A stretch of 14,813 bases of DNA from an uncultured Ruminococcus sp. GTDB lineage: Bacteria; Bacillota; Clostridia; Oscillospirales; Acutalibacteraceae. Both the position numbers and the translations under genes were made by a program. Of the stretch, positions 12,596 to 14,813 are shown one piece after another (position 1 is the stretch's first letter; each line of letters begins with the position of its first letter). The notes under the pieces were generated by a model. That model worked only from the letters and a program-made list of their open reading frames with translations, ran no database searches and was not told where the DNA came from. Location of the stretch: the NCBI GenBank assembly GCA_902773045.1, contig CACYDE010000196.1, positions 1 to 14,813 of the forward strand, read 5' to 3'.

Positions 12596-14428
12596 TTACT
12601 CGACCGTAACCGACTTTGCAAGGTTTCTCGGCTGATCGACGTCATTTCCTTTTTGAACCGAGGTATAATATGCGATGAGCTGGAGCGGAACACAAACCAG
12701 CATAGGAAGAAGTATTTCTTCGAAATTCGGGATCTTCAGAACATAGTCCGCGATATCCTTCGGAACGTCGTTTCCTTCCTGACATATCATTATTACTTTA
12801 GCGCCGCGCGCCTTGACCTCTTTGATGTTGCTTACGGTCTTTTCGTAAAGCGCCGACTGGGTCGCGACCGCGATAACAGGCATATCTTTTGTGATGAGGG
12901 ATATTGTTCCGTGTTTAAGTTCGCCTGCCGCATAGCTTTCCGAGTGAATGTAGGATATTTCTTTGAGTTTAAGGCTGCCTTCCATGCTCAGAGCGTAGTC
13001 AAGACCTCTTCCGATGTAGAGAAGACTGTCGGCTGTGAGAAGCTTGGTCGATATCTTCTGAGATATCTCGGTCGTCTGAGCGATGACCTTTTCAACCATC
13101 TCGGGAGTTTCCAGCAGCTTTGAGGTATAGTATTTATATTTTTCTTCGTCGATCTGACCTTTTGCGAACGCAAGCTCAAAAGCAAAGAGATACATAACAG
13201 ACAGCTGAACCATGTATGCTTTCGTTGAAGCAACGGAGATCTCGGGACCTGCGTGAGTGTAGATAAGCATATCCGCTTCTCTTGCGATCGTGCTTCCCAT
13301 TGCATTGACTATCGCAAGAGTCTTTGCGCCCTTTTCCTTCGCAAGACGCATTGCCGCAAGACTGTCGGCTGTTTCTCCGCTCTGCGAAACGATAATTATC
13401 AGATCGCCTTTTCCGATGATCGGGTTTCTGTATCTGAATTCGCTTGCAATGTCTACTGTCACGGCAGTTCTCGCGATATCCTCAATGACGTATTTGCCGA
13501 CCATGCCGGAATGCATTGCGCTTCCGCAGGCAACAATATAAATATTGCGTATATTTCTCAGGACCTCGGGATTGATGTTGCATTCGTCAAGACAGGGCAT
13601 TCCGTCCTTGATCCTCGGGAGAACCGTGTTTTTGATGGCGGTCGGCTGTTCGTTGATCTCCTTTATCATGTAGTGAGGATAGCCGCACTTTCCGACTGCG
13701 TCAACGTCCCAGTCGGCTGTTTTAAGTTCCTTGGAAACGATCTGATAGTGACTGTCGAAAACTCTTACGCCTTCGTTTTTGGAGAGAACGGCGATCTCGT
13801 CGTGTTCAAGAAGATAATAATTTTTCGTGTACTGAATTATTGCGGGGACGTCCGAGGCAATGAAATTTTCATCTTCACCGACTCCGATTATCAAAGGACT
13901 TTCTCTTCTCACCGCGAAGACTTTGTTGGGGAAATCTTCAAAAACGATCCCCAGCGCAAAGCTTCCTTTAAGCTCCTGAGTTGTTTCGATGATAGATCTT
14001 ATCGGATCGTTGATATGGCTGTAATAGTAGTCAAGAAGCTGCGCCACAACTTCGGTGTCCGTATCGCTTAAAAATTCTCGACCCTGGTTTTCAAGGAATT
14101 CTTTAAGCTCCTTGTAGTTTTCGATAATACCGTTGTGAACGAGCGTAACTTTCGCGCCGCTGTGAGGGTGAGAGTTGATGTCAGAAGGCTCGCCGTGAGT
14201 TGCCCAGCGAGTGTGACCTATTCCGGCGAAGCCGTCGGGCTTTCCTTCGATCTTCATTTTTTCAACAAGATCTTTCAGCTTTCCTTTTGATTTTGCAACG
14301 TTGATCTTGTCGTTTTCAAAAACGGCAATTCCTGCCGAATCATATCCGCGGTATTCAAGTCTTGTGAGCGCGCTCACGAGAACGTCGGAGCAATCTCTGT
14401 GACCGACATATCCTACAATTCCACACAT
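12596..14428 (-). CDS. glmS: Glutamine-fructose-6-phosphate aminotransferase (isomerizing)
   Basis: This 610-residue GlmS makes glucosamine-6-phosphate from fructose-6-phosphate and glutamine, the first committed step to UDP-GlcNAc and peptidoglycan. The glutaminase half begins MCGIVGYVG, with Cys2 the nucleophile after Met removal, followed by EYRGYDSAGIAV, GHTRWATHGEPSDINSHPH and DTEVVAQLL. Two SIS sugar-binding domains follow: VACGSAMHSG, SQSGETADSLAAM and ASTKAYM in the first, and SLKLKEISYIHSESYAAGEL with KHGTISLI in the second. The C-terminus is the invariant DVDQPRNLAKSVTVE. Length is standard. The ATG at 14428 follows AGGAGGA. No glmS ribozyme core is evident in the 385 bases upstream. 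Confidence 0.97.
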   Translation of the reverse strand: MCGIVGYVGHRDCSDVLVSALTRLEYRGYDSAGIAVFENDKINVAKSKGKLKDLVEKMKIEGKPDGFAGIGHTRWATHGEPSDINSHPHSGAKVTLVHNGIIENYKELKEFLENQGREFLSDTDTEVVAQLLDYYYSHINDPIRSIIETTQELKGSFALGIVFEDFPNKVFAVRRESPLIIGVGEDENFIASDVPAIIQYTKNYYLLEHDEIAVLSKNEGVRVFDSHYQIVSKELKTADWDVDAVGKCGYPHYMIKEINEQPTAIKNTVLPRIKDGMPCLDECNINPEVLRNIRNIYIVACGSAMHSGMVGKYVIEDIARTAVTVDIASEFRYRNPIIGKGDLIIIVSQSGETADSLAAMRLAKEKGAKTLAIVNAMGSTIAREADMLIYTHAGPEISVASTKAYMVQLSVMYLFAFELAFAKGQIDEEKYKYYTSKLLETPEMVEKVIAQTTEISQKISTKLLTADSLLYIGRGLDYALSMEGSLKLKEISYIHSESYAAGELKHGTISLITKDMPVIAVATQSALYEKTVSNIKEVKARGAKVIMICQEGNDVPKDIADYVLKIPNFEEILLPMLVCVPLQLIAYYTSVQKGNDVDQPRNLAKSVTVE

Positions 14429-14813
14429 GAACGTTTTCCTCCTGTATTTTTTCTTTTTTGATAGCTTACGGAAACGTATAGTCCGTATTTTTATAGAAAT
14501 ATAAATTTGTTTGTTAGATTTTGTTTATTACTCAAACTTCCCATAATCAAAATTACGATGAATGCAGAGTCTATCGTGGGTTGTCGATGCGAAGAATAGT
14601 TTTCGCTGTCGAATCCGAGCTTATTCTTCGATCAAAGCTTTAGCCGTCGCCCAGCCCCCAAAACTCATCGGATTTGAATAAGCTATATTTATCCGCCAAA
14701 TTTTGAAAAAGCCGGATAAATATTCAACTTTAGGAACTGTGAAGAAATAAATTTTCAATTTATGCTTAGGATAATTTGTTCTGAACAAGGCAAATTTTTG
14801 CAGCAATACTAAC
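14429..14813. other. Region upstream of glmS without a convincing gene
   Basis: It holds the glmS ribosome site, a small hairpin TACGGA/TCCGTA (14467-14486), and inverted repeats CGAAGAATA (14590-14598 with 14632-14640) and ATATTTATCCG (14685-14695 with 14713-14723). No clear -35/-10 pair and no glmS ribozyme core (AGCGCC...) were found. The repeats may be a dispersed intergenic element. Confidence 0.5.
14528..14806 (-). pseudogene. Interrupted reading frame upstream of glmS, possibly not a gene
   Basis: From a TTG at 14806 a 61-codon frame runs to TAA 14623-14621 and then stays open for 30 more codons in the same frame to TAA 14530-14528 (ending HRNFDYGKFE). It reads fairly smoothly (LLQKFALFRTNYPKHK; SNPMSFGGWATAKALIEE), but there is no ribosome site, and an 11-bp inverted repeat lies inside it, which suggests a repeat element or decayed sequence. 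Upstream sequence lies beyond the window. The family is unrecognised. Confidence 0.25.

Noticed and set aside
13253..14071. Long + strand frame of 272 codons within glmS
   Set aside because: Antisense shadow of the full-length GlmS coding sequence.
14527..14540. ATTACTCAAACTTC also occurs at 1761-1774, with loose similarity beyond
   Set aside because: A 14-base match within 14.8 kb of AT-rich DNA is expected about once by chance; the flanking similarity needs gaps.

Overview
The window looks like a chromosomal segment of a low-to-moderate-GC, Gram-positive (monoderm) anaerobe of the Clostridia, most likely a Ruminococcus/Oscillospiraceae-type gut bacterium. The grounds are a SCIFF ranthipeptide locus (a clostridial marker), strong AGGAGG ribosome sites, several TTG starts, MscL with a C-terminal zinc ribbon, and TTGACA/TATAAT promoters. 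There is no sign of a phage or plasmid backbone. All family calls are made from motifs by eye; no database search was run.

Layout, left to right. (1) 1-925: rpmB (L28) and mscL on the + strand, each with its own terminator. (2) 983-1672: a RelB/DinJ-RelE/YafQ toxin-antitoxin operon on the - strand with a consensus promoter and a likely operator. (3) 1723-7060: a four-gene - strand exporter operon, in transcription order adaptor A (HlyD-like), MacB-type ATPase, adaptor B (HlyD-like with a roughly 200-residue insert in its coiled-coil hairpin), and MacB/FtsX-type permease. Decayed coding sequence and a terminator follow. Its upstream region carries a perfect consensus promoter and, farther out, four CTTGAC repeats at 11-12 bp pitch. 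(4) 7307-10170: divergent from the exporter, a + strand ranthipeptide unit: the 50-residue SCIFF precursor (not in a standard-length ORF call), an internal attenuator-like terminator, the radical SAM/SPASM maturase, and a DRE-TIM aldolase-family enzyme, closed by a strong terminator. (5) 10173-10440: an intergenic region with a possible three-way-junction RNA fold. (6) 10443-12227: a membrane-anchored class A beta-lactamase-fold serine hydrolase followed by a Sir2 deacylase, both apparently starting at TTG. (7) 12295-14428: a bidirectional terminator, then glmS and a small downstream gene on the - strand. (8) 14429-14813: no convincing gene; repeats and an interrupted reading frame.

How they work together. 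The most coherent system is SCIFF precursor plus maturase, which makes a thioether-bridged peptide. Two things stand out. The residue after the fifth cysteine, the crosslink acceptor Thr37 in the studied C. thermocellum peptide CteA, is Gly37 here. The unit also contains an aldolase-like enzyme. The divergent dual-adaptor exporter may or may not belong to the same system; the sequence gives only proximity. The remaining genes are housekeeping (L28, GlmS), stress (MscL, toxin-antitoxin) or cell-envelope related.
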